DNA of 64,000 nt. Origin: an uncultured Acidobacteriia bacterium (GTDB lineage Bacteria > Acidobacteriota > Terriglobia > Bryobacterales > Bryobacteraceae). Both the position numbers and the translations under genes were made by a program. The stretch's first letter is position 1. The number at the start of each line of letters is the position of its first letter. The notes beneath the pieces are model-generated. The model was not told the origin of the DNA. It was given only the letters and a program-made list of their open reading frames with translations, and ran no database searches. Positions 1-8,703 of the stretch are shown in pieces. Location: positions 28,968 to 92,967 of the forward strand of contig CAIYVZ010000016.1 in NCBI GenBank assembly GCA_903929755.1, read 5' to 3'.

Positions 1-332
1 GAGGGAGAATAGGCTCACACTGATCGCGAATGTTCGGTTTGCCAGCGAACCGGCCAAGGGGTTTCGCGGACCGGAGCGGCAAGGAGCGTGAGGCCGAATG
101 TTCTTCCGATTTTTGCAACTGAGTTTTGCAACATCGCCGAAACCGCAACAGCGCTGAGGGCGAGCCGAGTTGGGCGCTCCATTTTGCATCAGAGATTTGC
201 AGCACGCCAAACCCTTTGTTGACAGGCTCCGCGCGAATTATGCAAATCTTACCCTTTGTGCGACACAATGCCACACCGTAAGGGCGGGGAAGGCCGGCAA
301 ATCAATCTTTAGTCGAGCGGTCGAACAAAATT
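1..332. other. Region without a recognisable gene
   Basis: I see no convincing reading frame here. Stop codons are frequent, and the longest open frame (60 codons, from 170) has no family signature. The left part carries two copies of CGAATGTTC (near 28 and 96). The right part contains CTTACCCTTTGTGC at 248-261, which recurs exactly at 893-906 on the other side of the next gene. It may be an eroded gene tail or part of the scar zone that occupies the first 7 kb. Confidence 0.5.
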
Positions 333-773
333 CTACTTTCGTAAGCGAATAGTCCCGGCATCGGAAGTGCCACCGTCCCTGACCTCAATGATAAGCACAT
401 GATCTGCAACGACGGAGTCTTTCTGGACGACCCAGCCGCCATTGTCAAAGAAGCCCTGTTGAGTTCTAAGGATCCACTTTAACGGTGGAAGACCGGAAAT
501 TCGGAAGTCGCCCTTATCGTCGGTACTTACCTCGGGCGGCGTACCTTGATCGGTGAAAAAGACTGAAAGCTTCAGTTCTCCTTTTTCAACTCCGTTAAAG
601 ACGACGGCCGTCACCTTCGTCCCGGACACGGGTTTGCCCATCTCATCAACAAGTTTGCCGACGATTGTGCCCTTCCCTTGTGGGGTTTGCGCCCCAGCAA
701 ACTGGGCGCACGTAAAGGCCACGAGGCCGCCCGCAATTGCTGCAAGGGCCTTTCGTCGCGTCGAGAATTGCAT
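333..773 (-). CDS. Secreted protein with CNA-B / carboxypeptidase-regulatory-like domain
   Basis: A 146-residue exported protein. The N-terminus (MQFSTRRKALAAIAGGLVAF) is a clear signal peptide with a basic n-region, a hydrophobic core and AGAQ at the cleavage site. The mature part begins GKGTIVGKLVDEMGKPVSG, the opening strand pattern of the carboxypeptidase regulatory-like (CNA-B) beta sandwich. It continues with a typical DDKGDFRISGLPP segment and a C-terminal beta strand. The start at 773 is chosen because GAGGAAGGTG lies just upstream, whereas the longer open frame to 890 lacks a ribosome site and would put 39 residues before the signal peptide. Such domains usually work in adhesion or as add-ons of TonB receptors. 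Here it stands alone, so the partner is unknown. Confidence 0.75.
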   Translation of the reverse strand: MQFSTRRKALAAIAGGLVAFTCAQFAGAQTPQGKGTIVGKLVDEMGKPVSGTKVTAVVFNGVEKGELKLSVFFTDQGTPPEVSTDDKGDFRISGLPPLKWILRTQQGFFDNGGWVVQKDSVVADHVLIIEVRDGGTSDAGTIRLRK

Positions 774-1015
774 ACTGTTCACCTTCCTCACATCCGAAAT
801 ATGTATATCGTATCGGGATGCTGAGAGGCTTACGGTGGCGGGCACCTTCGCCGTGCTGGCAGGTCCAGAACGCCTCGGCGGCTGTTGCAAGACTTACCCT
901 TTGTGCAACGCTTTCTCCGCTTTGAAGTGTAACGCCCTAACCTCCGAAGTGGCGTGGGCGTTCGGCTTCGGTGGATCGTCGGCTACGGGTACAGTGTTCG
1001 GATCCCCAGACTGCG

Positions 1016-1041
1016 GTGTGGGAACTTCGGAAACCGAGCGC
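1016..1041. repeat. Dispersed 26-bp repeat, copy 1
   Basis: This 26-base block beginning GTGTGGGAACTTC and ending ACCGAGCGC recurs at 5447-5472 with only two mismatches. Here it lies across the apparent 5' end of the HigB-like toxin gene. The second copy abuts a truncated gene. Its position at two gene boundaries suggests a recombination-active or dispersed element. Confidence 0.7.
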
Positions 1042-1305
1042 CAAGGAGTAACGATCCTCCGGCAGAGCCGGAGGCTTTCCGATTGCTGGAAGTACGACAA
1101 CGTCCACCGCGCGGCTTTTCGGCGGCTTAGCTCACTCGATGCGGCCACGACCCTGGGTGATCTGTCAGGCGGTGGGATGTCGCTGGAACCGCTCAAGGGA
1201 GATCGGATCGGGCAGCACTCCATCCGGATCAACCTGCAGTGGCGGATCTGTTTTGTTTGGCAGAATGGAAATGCCGCAGAGGTTGAAATTGCCGATTACC
1301 ACTAG
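1018..1305 (+). CDS. higB: HigB-like toxin, 5' end uncertain
   Basis: The C-terminal two thirds match the HigB/RelE-type mRNA interferase family: LEPLKGDRIGQHSIRINLQW, then RICFVW and a terminal VEIADYH, the hallmark end of Pro-type HigB toxins. The family is about 92-100 residues. Opening at the GTG at 1018 gives 95 residues, a normal length, but the first 12-15 residues are encoded by the dispersed 26-bp repeat and no ribosome site is evident. The true N-terminus may have been replaced or lost, so activity is doubtful. The higA antitoxin gene follows after 13 bases, toxin first, as is usual for HigBA. The pair would act in the cytoplasm by ribosome-dependent mRNA cleavage and autorepression. 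Confidence 0.7.
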   Translation: MGTSETERQGVTILRQSRRLSDCWKYDNVHRAAFRRLSSLDAATTLGDLSGGGMSLEPLKGDRIGQHSIRINLQWRICFVWQNGNAAEVEIADYH

Positions 1306-1318
1306 AGGGAAAAATCGT

Positions 1319-1624
1319 ATGCCACAGAAGCCCGTCACCTCGCCAGTCCACCCGGGCGAGATCCTGCTTGAGGACTACATGAAGCCAGAAAAGATCTCCA
1401 TTAACAGGCTGGCACTTGCCCTGCAGGTGCCGGTCACCCGGGTTAGCGAGATCGTCAATGAGAAGCGGTCGATTACGGCCGATACAGCACTCCGGCTTGG
1501 GCGGTATTTTTCGACCACGCCGCAGTACTGGATGAACCTGCAAACGGCCTTCGATATTCGTACTGCGGCAAATATTTCTCGGGACGCGATTGAGCAGTTG
1601 GTTCGCCCCCGCAACGCGGCGTAA
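1319..1624 (+). CDS. higA: HigA-family antitoxin (XRE-type HTH)
   Basis: A 101-residue protein with the HigA signature. It has VHPGEILLEDYMKPEKIS at the N-terminus, then a helix-turn-helix (LALALQVPVTRVSEIVNEKR), the ITADTALRLGRYF helix and QYWMNLQTAFD. It binds and neutralises HigB and represses the shared promoter through the HTH. The ATG at 1319 follows AGAGGGA at good spacing and gives the standard family length. It appears complete, unlike its toxin partner upstream, so it may persist as a solo antitoxin or regulator. It could also be called a VapI-like antitoxin. Confidence 0.92.
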   Translation: MPQKPVTSPVHPGEILLEDYMKPEKISINRLALALQVPVTRVSEIVNEKRSITADTALRLGRYFSTTPQYWMNLQTAFDIRTAANISRDAIEQLVRPRNAA

Positions 1625-1635
1625 AACGGCGAGGC

Positions 1636-1920
1636 TTAAGGCAGGATAATCCGCTTGGGGGCCTGGCCGTAAATCCAGTCTTCCAGATCAATGCCATCCT
1701 TCGCCTCGCGATATTTGCGAATGGGGCTGCCGAGAGCCATTTGCACCTGTTCCTGGCCCATGCCCACTTCCAGGTGGTCCATCAACCGCCGCCCGCTCTT
1801 CAGGCCACGGTTGATTTCGAGGCCCAGTTTGTCTCCTTCGAAGGAAACGTGGGGGATCTTGATTTGGTCGCCATCGCGAGCCGCGACGGCGGGTCCGCCC
1901 GCATTGGTGAGCAGCATAGC
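1636..1920 (-). pseudogene. Truncated, internally deleted copy of the BamE-like gene at 7048-7878
   Basis: The minus-strand translation closely matches the intact protein encoded at 7048-7878 but lacks its signal peptide and N-terminal third. Two internal blocks are missing. One lies between DHLEVGMG and the DQVKMALG region (about 230 bp). The other covers most of the last 35 residues, jumping from YGQAP straight to RIILP. Both joins fall at short shared words (CCATGCC and GGGGCC) in the intact copy, so microhomology deletion is likely. The frame is still open, but homology stops near 1914-1920 and no start or signal remains. It lies antisense just upstream of the DUF1592 gene. Confidence 0.85.
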
Positions 1921-1984
1921 CTCACAGCGGCTCCGTATTGAGAACGCCCGCGCAACCGAGACGAGTGATAAACTTTGCAAGGAC

Positions 1985-3985
1985 ATGTTCTCGCTCGTGC
2001 CCATTGCCGCCGCGATCCGTCGCCTTTTGGAGACGCCTGCAGGGGGCCTCTGGCTGATCCTGTCCCTGACCTGCCCTTGCGCCCTGGTGGCTGGGAATCA
2101 CGACGCCCTGAAAGCCGATGCCGGGCAATACTTTCGTGACCGCGTCACGCCCTTCGTCAAAACTTATTGCCTTCCCTGCCACCGGAGTGAGCGACCCACA
2201 AGGGCCGGAGTGAATTTCACGCCAGCCCTCAAGACTCCCGAACACGCCGCGTTTACCGAACAGTGGAAGAAGGCCGACGCCCGGGTAAAGGCGCACGACA
2301 TGCCGCCCAAAGGGGCGCTCCTGCCGTCCGACGACGATCGCCGGATGTTCGCAGAGTGGTTGCCTAAGCTGAAGTACCTCAGCGACAAGGAACCGGGACC
2401 GTTCACCATCCGGCGCCTGACCAAACCCGAGTACGCCAACACGCTGCACGATCTCTTCGGCGTGCCCACGTCCATCGCCGATGGACTACCCGATGAAGTC
2501 GCGGGCCAGGGGTACCTCAATTCGCTCTCGCCGCTCCAACTCGAACAATATCTCGCCATCGCCGAAAATGTCCTGCGCCAGATTGTGGCGCCGCGCGGCC
2601 ATCGGCGCACGGAGACGGAGAAGCGGCTGTTCGGCCGGTCGGCCCGGCCAGTGGGCGCCCCCAGGCGGGCAGCGCGGGAAGTCGCCCGGTCTCTGGCCCG
2701 CAAAGCCTACCGCCGGCCACCGACGGAGGCAGAGCTGGATGTCCTGGTCGCCACCTTCGACCTGGGCACGCGCAACAAACTTGCCTACCCGCAGGCGCTT
2801 GGCCTGATGCTGAAGGGCATCCTGGTTTCGCCTCAGTTCCTGTTCATCACCCCCGCAGGAGGAGCCGAGCCGGGCGCTGCCGGGCCGGGTGATGGCGAGC
2901 AGGGAGGGGGTATCGTTCCGCTGGATGACTACCAACTCGCCTCGCGTTTATCCTATTTCTTATGGGCAACCATGCCGGACGAAGAACTGATGACTCTGGC
3001 CGGCCGCAGACAGCTGCACGTGCCCGCGGTTCTGGAGGCGCAGACGAAACGCCTGCTCGACGATCCCCGTTCGCGGGCTCTGTTCGATGGGTTCGGCGCT
3101 CAGTGGCTGAACGTGGGCGGCCTGCAGCGCCAGATCTTCGACCCGGCTCTATTTCCGCAGATGACCCCCGCCCTGCGCCTGGGGATGTATGAGGAAGTCC
3201 GGCTGTTCTTCCAGAGCATCGTCCGGGACAACGAACCCGCAATTCGTTTCGTGGATGGCGATTACACGTATCTCAATGGCACGGTGGCGGCGATTTACGG
3301 CCTGGAAAACACAGTGCAGGGCCCCGAGATGCGCAAGGTCCGGCTGAGCGACAGCCATCGCGGAGGAGTGCTGGGCATGCCGGGCATTCTGGCGGCCACC
3401 TCTTTGCCCAATCGAACCAGCCCGGTGAAGCGCGGCGTGTGGGTGCTGGAACAGGTGCTCGGCGAACACGTGCCGGCCCCTCCTCCGGACGTCCCGGCGC
3501 TGGATAAGCAGGATCCTGCGGCGGTCGCCCATCTCACACTCCGGCAGCGGACCGAACTCCATCGCACGAATCCTGTCTGCGCCAATTGCCATCAGATTCT
3601 GGACCCCATTGGGTTCGGTCTCGAGAAATTCGATGCCATCGGACGATGGCGTGAGCGTGACAGCAATGGCCAGGCCATCGACTCATCCGGTGAACTGCCC
3701 GGCGGTGAACGGTCAGGAGCTAAGCGCTTTTCGGGTCCAGCGGATCTGAAAGCCATCATCGCTGAACGCAAGGGCGACGTGGCTCGTAATCTGGTGGGGC
3801 AGATGTTGGCCTACGCGTTGGGCCGCAAGCTCGAAGGCTACGACGAAATTGTGGTGGATGACCTGATGGGCGAGCTCGCCGGCGATGGGTATCGTATGCG
3901 GGCTATTATCAAGGGCGTTGTTTCCAGTTATCCTTTTACATATCGGCGCATTGAAGCGCAGAGGAGACTCAGTGAGAAGAATTAA
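1985..3985 (+). CDS. DUF1592/DUF1588-type protein with planctomycete-type cytochrome domain
   Basis: A 666-residue exported protein. A hydrophobic leader (about residues 5-35) is followed by a heme-type motif CLPCH near residue 60. The DUF1587-like segment comes next ([19 protein letters not shown]), then DUF1595/DUF1592 ([35 protein letters not shown]) and DUF1588 ([20 protein letters not shown]). A second heme motif CANCHQ sits within [22 protein letters not shown], and a DUF1585-like tail ends the protein. The family occurs in Planctomycetes, Verrucomicrobia and Acidobacteria, nearly always beside a DUF1552 gene; its reaction is not established. The start at 1985 is preferred because frames further upstream run through the antisense pseudogene. 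The next gene overlaps it by 14 bases, so the two are probably co-translated. Confidence 0.88.
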   Translation: MFSLVPIAAAIRRLLETPAGGLWLILSLTCPCALVAGNHDALKADAGQYFRDRVTPFVKTYCLPCHRSERPTRAGVNFTPALKTPEHAAFTEQWKKADARVKAHDMPPKGALLPSDDDRRMFAEWLPKLKYLSDKEPGPFTIRRLTKPEYANTLHDLFGVPTSIADGLPDEVAGQGYLNSLSPLQLEQYLAIAENVLRQIVAPRGHRRTETEKRLFGRSARPVGAPRRAAREVARSLARKAYRRPPTEAELDVLVATFDLGTRNKLAYPQALGLMLKGILVSPQFLFITPAGGAEPGAAGPGDGEQGGGIVPLDDYQLASRLSYFLWATMPDEELMTLAGRRQLHVPAVLEAQTKRLLDDPRSRALFDGFGAQWLNVGGLQRQIFDPALFPQMTPALRLGMYEEVRLFFQSIVRDNEPAIRFVDGDYTYLNGTVAAIYGLENTVQGPEMRKVRLSDSHRGGVLGMPGILAATSLPNRTSPVKRGVWVLEQVLGEHVPAPPPDVPALDKQDPAAVAHLTLRQRTELHRTNPVCANCHQILDPIGFGLEKFDAIGRWRERDSNGQAIDSSGELPGGERSGAKRFSGPADLKAIIAERKGDVARNLVGQMLAYALGRKLEGYDEIVVDDLMGELAGDGYRMRAIIKGVVSSYPFTYRRIEAQRRLSEKN

Positions 3986-5348
3986 CAGGCGGGCTTGTTT
4001 GAAGGGGTTGGGCGTTTCCCTGTCCCTGCCGTGGATGGATTCCCTGGGTTGGGCGGGCGTCCCGGCGGGCAAGGCGGACAAGCCGCCCGTGCGCCTGGGA
4101 TTCATGTATATGCCGCACGGCGTGATCATGAATCAGTTCTGGCCGGCCAATCCGGAGAGCTATCTTTTGTCGCCGCCGCCGGCTCTGGAATCGTTGCGCG
4201 GGGTACTGGATCAGTGCGTGGTGATGAAGGGGATTTCGGGCGTACCCATCGCGCCCTTCAACGGGGCTCCGCACGCACTGGAGCTGTCTACCTGGCTGAC
4301 GGCAACGTTGCCGGCTCCCGAAAAGCGGAACGAGATCAATATCGCCATTTCCGCGGATCAGATCGCCGCCAAGCACCTGGGCGCTTTCACCGCGCTGCCC
4401 TCGCTTGAGCTGGCCACCATGCCGCAAACCTGGAAAGAGAACCAGGAGGGCCTGAACGAGGGCTATTACTCGCATTGCAGCTTCAGTTCCCCCACGCAGG
4501 CGGTGCCCGCGGAGGTCAATCCGCGCAACGTGCTCAATCGCCTCTTCAGCAAACAGGAGCCCAATAAACAGGAGTCGACGCCCCTGAGCGAACTCGATCG
4601 CAGCCTGCTTGACATCGTGCTGGGCGGCGCCCGAGACCTCCGGAGGACCCTGCCCGTCTCGGACCAGCGCAAGCTGGATGAATACCTCGACAGCGTGCGC
4701 TCCGTGGAGCGGCGCATCGCCGCAATCGAGGCTCGGCAGAAGGAGGCCTCGTTGGAGAAGGCCGGCGTCCGAACGAGCAAACGTCACGCCTCCGATTCGC
4801 CACCGATCGAGATCCGGATTCCGGAAGGCGAAAAGCGGAGCGAGTACATGCAGGTGATGTGCGACCTGAACATCCTCGCGTTTCAGACCGATATGACGCG
4901 GGTCAGCACCTACATCGGTTCCACGCCCAACGGGGCTTCGTATCCGGAACTGGGTTTCAACGACCAGCATCACTCCAACACACATCACAATAACGATCCG
5001 GAGAAGATCCGCAAGATCGCCCTGATCACCGAATTCAACATCAGGCAATTTGCGTACATGGTGAAGAAGATGGCGAGCCTGCGGGAGGCCGACGGCACGT
5101 TGCTCGACAACTGCATCATGATGTGGGGATCGGGGCTCGAGGATGGTAACATTCACGCTCGTGAAAACCTCCCCTTTGTGATTGCCGGCAAGGGCGGTGG
5201 TTCGATCCGGACTGGACAATACTTCGCAGATACGAAGGGAAATCAAGGCGATTTGCTCACCACGCTGCTCGCCTGCGCCGGTGTTCCGAACGACCGGCCC
5301 GTTGGGATCGCGACGAAGCAGATCGAGGAACTCAAAGCTCGGGCGTGA
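3972..5348 (+). CDS. DUF1552 family protein
   Basis: A 458-residue protein beginning [20 protein letters not shown], a Tat-like leader with the RR and hydrophobic stretch normal for this family; the first codon is GTG at 3972. Family landmarks are [56 protein letters not shown] and the C-terminal [20 protein letters not shown]. The fold is related to DUF1501/sulfatase-like secreted proteins of unknown reaction. It overlaps the DUF1592 gene by 14 bases, forming the standard two-gene unit of this system. Length and motifs look complete. The region just downstream carries repeats and gene scraps, so the unit may have been larger once. Confidence 0.9.
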   Translation: MRRINRRACLKGLGVSLSLPWMDSLGWAGVPAGKADKPPVRLGFMYMPHGVIMNQFWPANPESYLLSPPPALESLRGVLDQCVVMKGISGVPIAPFNGAPHALELSTWLTATLPAPEKRNEINIAISADQIAAKHLGAFTALPSLELATMPQTWKENQEGLNEGYYSHCSFSSPTQAVPAEVNPRNVLNRLFSKQEPNKQESTPLSELDRSLLDIVLGGARDLRRTLPVSDQRKLDEYLDSVRSVERRIAAIEARQKEASLEKAGVRTSKRHASDSPPIEIRIPEGEKRSEYMQVMCDLNILAFQTDMTRVSTYIGSTPNGASYPELGFNDQHHSNTHHNNDPEKIRKIALITEFNIRQFAYMVKKMASLREADGTLLDNCIMMWGSGLEDGNIHARENLPFVIAGKGGGSIRTGQYFADTKGNQGDLLTTLLACAGVPNDRPVGIATKQIEELKARA

Positions 5349-5446
5349 CAAACACAGTCGCCCGCGGATACGCTGTTCGAGACCAAAGGCGTCGCCGTCC
5401 GGCTTCGGCCCGGTCAGACCGGCGAGCGCGAGTGCGGAGTTCTCCA

Positions 5447-5472
5447 GTGTGGGAACTTCTGAGACCGAGCGC
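5447..5472. repeat. Dispersed 26-bp repeat, copy 2
   Basis: Near-identical (24 of 26) to 1016-1041. It ends 7 bases before the stop-codon side of the BamE-like fragment at 5480. A shorter relic of the same junction, GCTTAAGGC followed closely by ATAATCCGC, is also found next to the other fragment at 1633, so repeat and fragment seem to travel or recombine together. Confidence 0.7.
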
Positions 5473-5479
5473 TTAAGGC

Positions 5480-5677
5480 TCAGGGCACGATAATCCGCGT
5501 GGGGGCCGTCTCGCTGCCCAGGCCCGCGTACTGTTCCTTCACCTTCACAACCTTCAGGCCCTGGAAGGTGACGAAGGTGATCTTGCCGGGGGCCTGGCCG
5601 TAGATCCAGTCTTCCAGATCGATGCCGTCCCTGGCCTCGCGGTATTTGCGGATGGGCCTGCCGAGAGCCATCTTCAC
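5480..5677 (-). pseudogene. C-terminal fragment of the BamE-like gene at 7048-7878
   Basis: Sixty-five codons nearly identical to the last 65 of the intact copy (key words DLEDWIYGQAPGKITF, VVKVKEQYAGLGSE, TRIIVP). Homology stops abruptly at about 5675, where the sequence changes to a scrap of a DUF1501 gene on the opposite strand. There is no signal peptide or natural start; the in-frame ATG is an internal methionine. This is a recombination scar, not a functional gene. Confidence 0.88.
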
Positions 5678-5685
5678 CGCACCGT

Positions 5686-5790
5686 ATGAACGCGCAATCG
5701 ACCGATAAGCCCATCGCCGCGATCCTCAAGGATTTGAAGGCGCGCGGCATGCTGGATCATGGATCACAAGCGCCTGACGTTCGATTATAG
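5686..5790 (+). pseudogene. Scrap of a DUF1501-family gene
   Basis: A 34-codon frame whose centre reads QSTDKPIAAILKDLKARGML. This matches the conserved internal helix of DUF1501 proteins, which usually read like DKPIAALLKDLKQRGLLD just before the TLVVWGGEFGR block. That block is absent: after LDH the sequence diverges and stops at 5788-5790. The upstream side joins directly to the minus-strand BamE-like fragment. No ribosome site is visible. It is evidence that a longer DUF1501 gene once lay here. Confidence 0.6.
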
Positions 5791-5872
5791 TAGCCGGGAC
5801 AAGCGATTGACGGAGGTGGCCGGGAATGTGGTCGGAGTTGCTGGCTTAAGTCTGTTTGCCCGCCGCAGGACG

Positions 5873-6892
5873 CTATTCGGCAGCGGCGCCGACCGGCACC
5901 GGTTCGGGCTCCTCACCCAGATCGTCGAAATCATTCGGGACGAGATACTGCAGAACCTGATCGAGCCTGGAATGCAATACCTCGGCCGAAGCGCCCGCGG
6001 ACAAGTGTTGTTTGAGCGCCATCATGCCGTTGACCACCCGCAGCCGCTCCTGGGCCGCCTCCTCAGATAACCGCGCCTCCATACTGCGGGCGTCCAGCTT
6101 GCTCAGTTCGCGCATGTCGCCCCGTATGATCGATTCCAGAGACTCGATGAGCCGGGCCATCATCCGATAGACGGTGGCGGCTGAAAACCCACCGAGCATC
6201 GCGAGGCTGGGCTTGGCAAATGTGCGGAGCGACGGCGAGACACTTCCTGAAAGCGTGGTCGCCAACATCAGGCCCGCCATCAGGCCGAGAACGAAACGGA
6301 TCCAATAAGATGAGTTGTATTTCGGGTCGAAACTGGTGTTTGCAACAAACCTGTTGGCGACAAAGAGCGCAGCAAACGACGCGCCGAGGCCAGCCGCGGA
6401 CAGGTAGAATAACTCGTTGACAAGAAGCACGATCCCACTGGTTTTCAAAAAATCGCCTGCGTCCGCGCCATCCGACACGTCCGGCGAGAGACTGACGCAG
6501 ATGAACGCGACAATCGAAACAATGGCGACAAGCATTAAATGGCGAACGAGAGGCACGGGTCCCAGGAATCCCAGGATTCCGCCGCGATTCGATTCGCGCT
6601 GGAAAAATGCGATCGTTTGGGGCGTTGCCGGAGCTACAATTCGCGTTAACTTCTGATGCGCGACCGAAAGACGGCGCAGTGCCTGCAAAAGCCATGCGCG
6701 ATCGGAATTCCTGGCGGAGTTCAGGTCGCTGTACTGCGTCACAACCTGGATTACTGCAGGAGGCACGGGCAATCCGGAGCTGAACGCGTGGCGGGACATC
6801 AGTCGGCATTCATTGAGCAGGCTGGGGAACATACCTACGGACCCTGACTCGTTGCCCGCACCACCGGCCTTTATGTTTGGCGCTGTAACCAT
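5873..6892 (-). CDS. Polytopic membrane protein of unknown function
   Basis: Not recognised as a named family. From the preferred ATG at 6892, preceded by AAGGAAAGAAGG, it has 339 residues; an upstream ATG at 6967 lacks a ribosome site. The N-terminal 110 residues are soluble and mostly helical. Four hydrophobic segments follow: LMLVAIVSIVAFICVSL, a long one around IVLLVNELFYLSAAGLGASF, WIRFVLGLMAGLMLA and LAMLGGFSAATVYRMM. The C-terminal 100 residues are charged and probably coiled coil (RLIESLESIIRGDMRELSKL; RLSEEAAQERLRVV), ending in an acidic tail. The architecture suggests a membrane-anchored scaffold or sensor. It is flanked by gene scraps on the left and faces no obvious operon partner. 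Confidence 0.7.
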   Translation of the reverse strand: MVTAPNIKAGGAGNESGSVGMFPSLLNECRLMSRHAFSSGLPVPPAVIQVVTQYSDLNSARNSDRAWLLQALRRLSVAHQKLTRIVAPATPQTIAFFQRESNRGGILGFLGPVPLVRHLMLVAIVSIVAFICVSLSPDVSDGADAGDFLKTSGIVLLVNELFYLSAAGLGASFAALFVANRFVANTSFDPKYNSSYWIRFVLGLMAGLMLATTLSGSVSPSLRTFAKPSLAMLGGFSAATVYRMMARLIESLESIIRGDMRELSKLDARSMEARLSEEAAQERLRVVNGMMALKQHLSAGASAEVLHSRLDQVLQYLVPNDFDDLGEEPEPVPVGAAAE

Positions 6893-7047
6893 GGCATGCC
6901 TTCTTTCCTTACGGAACAAATCGCGAGACTCCTGAAATATCGCGAGGCTGGGTGCACTCCAGTCCATAATGCTATGGGCTGAGCGCTACTGCAACTGAAA
7001 TTATGGCGCGGGACGTAATAAGTAACCGCATTTCAGAACGCGCGCCG

Positions 7048-7878
7048 TTACGGGACGATAATCCGCGTGGGAGCCGTCTCGCTACCCAGGCCCGCGTACT
7101 GTTCCTTCACCTTCACAACCTTCAGGCCCTGGAATGTGACGAACGTGATCTTGCCGGGGGCCTGGCCGTAGATCCAGTCTTCCAGATCGACGCCGTCCTT
7201 GGCCTCGCGGTATTTGCGAACCGGGCTGCCGAGAGCCATCTTCACCTGATCCCGGTCCATGCCTTCGAGTGCCCGCTTTTCCGTGATGGCCTTTTGCATC
7301 TCGGGCGGAAGGGTCTCCATGTAGAGCTTCGAGACCGTGTGCAGATCGAACGTCATCAGCGGCAACAAAATCCTTTTCACTTCAGCCGTTGAGAGGTTTT
7401 CCATCGGCTTGTGAAAATTCACCGCGATGTAAGTACCTGTGGTGGCGACGCCGCTGTTTCCGGAAACCGGCCGGGTACTGTTGCCCATGCCCACTTCCAG
7501 GTGGTCCATCAACCGCCTGCCGCTCTTCAGCCCACCGTTGATTTCGAGGACCAGTTTGTCGCCTTCGAAGGATACGTGCGTGATCTTGATCTGGTCGCCT
7601 TCGCGAGCCGCCACGCCGGGCCCGCCCGCATTGGTGAGCATTTGCCAGTGAGCCTGGTCCCAGGTACCGTTGGCGTCGAAGTCGAGAGGGTTTTTGGAAC
7701 GCGGCAGGTAGGTTTTGGCTTTCGCGTATTCCGCCGTCAGATTCCGCAGGATTTCGATCCGCTCGTCTTCAGTGAGCTTGTCTTTTTTGGGGATGACGGC
7801 CGCGCCGAGCGCACCAGCGGCTAGAGCGGCGAGGAGACAGACAGATCCGGTTCTTCGCCATCGAGGAGATAAGCCCAA
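7048..7878 (-). CDS. Exported protein with BamE/SmpA-like C-terminal domain (intact copy)
   Basis: A 276-residue exported protein. From a TTG at 7878 the leader reads basic residues then VCLLAALAAGALGAA, a plausible signal peptide; no ATG or GTG offers a better start, and the frame stays open to 7995. The last 75 residues (DRDQVKMALGSPVRKY, then DWIYGQAPGKITFVTFQG, LKVVKVKEQYAG) follow the SmpA/BamE pattern of helix, LG.P turn, W.Y strand and V..V strand. The central part is unassigned. It overlaps the end of the CPBP protease gene by 58 bases and is probably translated with it. Two truncated copies lie at 1636-1920 and 5480-5677, making this the likely parent. Confidence 0.75.
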   Translation of the reverse strand: MGLSPRWRRTGSVCLLAALAAGALGAAVIPKKDKLTEDERIEILRNLTAEYAKAKTYLPRSKNPLDFDANGTWDQAHWQMLTNAGGPGVAAREGDQIKITHVSFEGDKLVLEINGGLKSGRRLMDHLEVGMGNSTRPVSGNSGVATTGTYIAVNFHKPMENLSTAEVKRILLPLMTFDLHTVSKLYMETLPPEMQKAITEKRALEGMDRDQVKMALGSPVRKYREAKDGVDLEDWIYGQAPGKITFVTFQGLKVVKVKEQYAGLGSETAPTRIIVP

Positions 7879-8702
7879 CCCCTGCGGACCGGGACGTTCC
7901 ACACGGCCAGCGCCAGCAGCACCAGTACGGCCGAAGTGAGCACGCTCGCTTCGGGGCCGTATTCGCCACCACTCCAGATGTTTCCGGCTTTCCATACCAG
8001 CCTGTACTCCGTAACTCTAATTGTAAGACCACTCAGCTCCACTCCGAGGAACGGTAAAACGACATTCCAGCCGAAATGCAGGCCGGTGGCGAGCCACAGA
8101 TCTCGGGTACGAAGTATAGAAGCGCCGAAAATGATGCCGAAAATGGCGGTGTTCAGAAGGCCGAGGGCACTGGCTGCGGGATTAAAGTAGTGCGCGACGC
8201 CGAACAGGGCTCCCGCGCCAAGGATCCCGGCCCACGCGCCGTAGCCGCGCATCAGATACTGCTGGACGAAGCCCCGAAAAGCGATTTCTTCGCCTGCAGC
8301 ACCACAGAAGAGCAGGACCGGCATGAAAAGCGCGGCGCGCCAACCGATATCGGCATTCGGCAGGGTTTCAAAGTGCGCCAAGCCGAGTCCGACTGCGGGC
8401 AGAATGACCAGGGCTGCCGAAACGGCACCTAAGACGCAGCCGGTGAGTAAATTTCGGCCGGTACCTTCGCGCCAGGCAATCCCGAGGTCACCAAAACTCC
8501 GTGATTCGAAGATCGCCATCGCCAGGGCACCGGATACGGCAGCGGCAACCAGGGGCGGCACGGTGATGGCAACCATCTCACCGCCCAGAAAACGGCCCAT
8601 GGGGACCACGATGTTGAGGACGACCCAGTACAGCAGGGCGCAGGTACCCACGCCCAGGATCGGACGCAGCGGGTCGCGTTGCTTCCGGGGCGGCTCCGGC
8701 AC
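7821..8702 (-). CDS. CPBP-family intramembrane metalloprotease
   Basis: A 293-residue integral membrane protein. The CPBP (Abi, Rce1-like) motifs are present in order: EEIAFRG with the EExxxR signature near residue 147, FGVAHYFN (FxxxH) near residue 175, and the third-motif histidine in LHFGWNV near residue 218. Hydrophobic helices run through the N-terminal half, with one more near the C-terminus (VLVLLALAVWNV). Members are membrane-embedded glutamate/histidine metalloproteases or act in bacteriocin immunity and protein anchoring; the substrate here is unknown. The gene starts one base after the GHMP kinase stop and runs into the BamE-like gene, so the three form a probable operon. Confidence 0.88.
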   Translation of the reverse strand: MPEPPRKQRDPLRPILGVGTCALLYWVVLNIVVPMGRFLGGEMVAITVPPLVAAAVSGALAMAIFESRSFGDLGIAWREGTGRNLLTGCVLGAVSAALVILPAVGLGLAHFETLPNADIGWRAALFMPVLLFCGAAGEEIAFRGFVQQYLMRGYGAWAGILGAGALFGVAHYFNPAASALGLLNTAIFGIIFGASILRTRDLWLATGLHFGWNVVLPFLGVELSGLTIRVTEYRLVWKAGNIWSGGEYGPEASVLTSAVLVLLALAVWNVPVRRGWAYLLDGEEPDLSVSSPL

Positions 8703-8703
8703 T

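Noticed and set aside
5190..5215. Possible tRNA T-loop (GGTTCGATCC)
   Set aside because: It lies within the DUF1552 coding sequence and no cloverleaf can be folded around it.
3969..5750. A 593-codon minus-strand frame
   Set aside because: Antisense to the DUF1552 gene; only its segment near 5480-5677 touches real homology, which belongs to the BamE-like fragment read in another frame.
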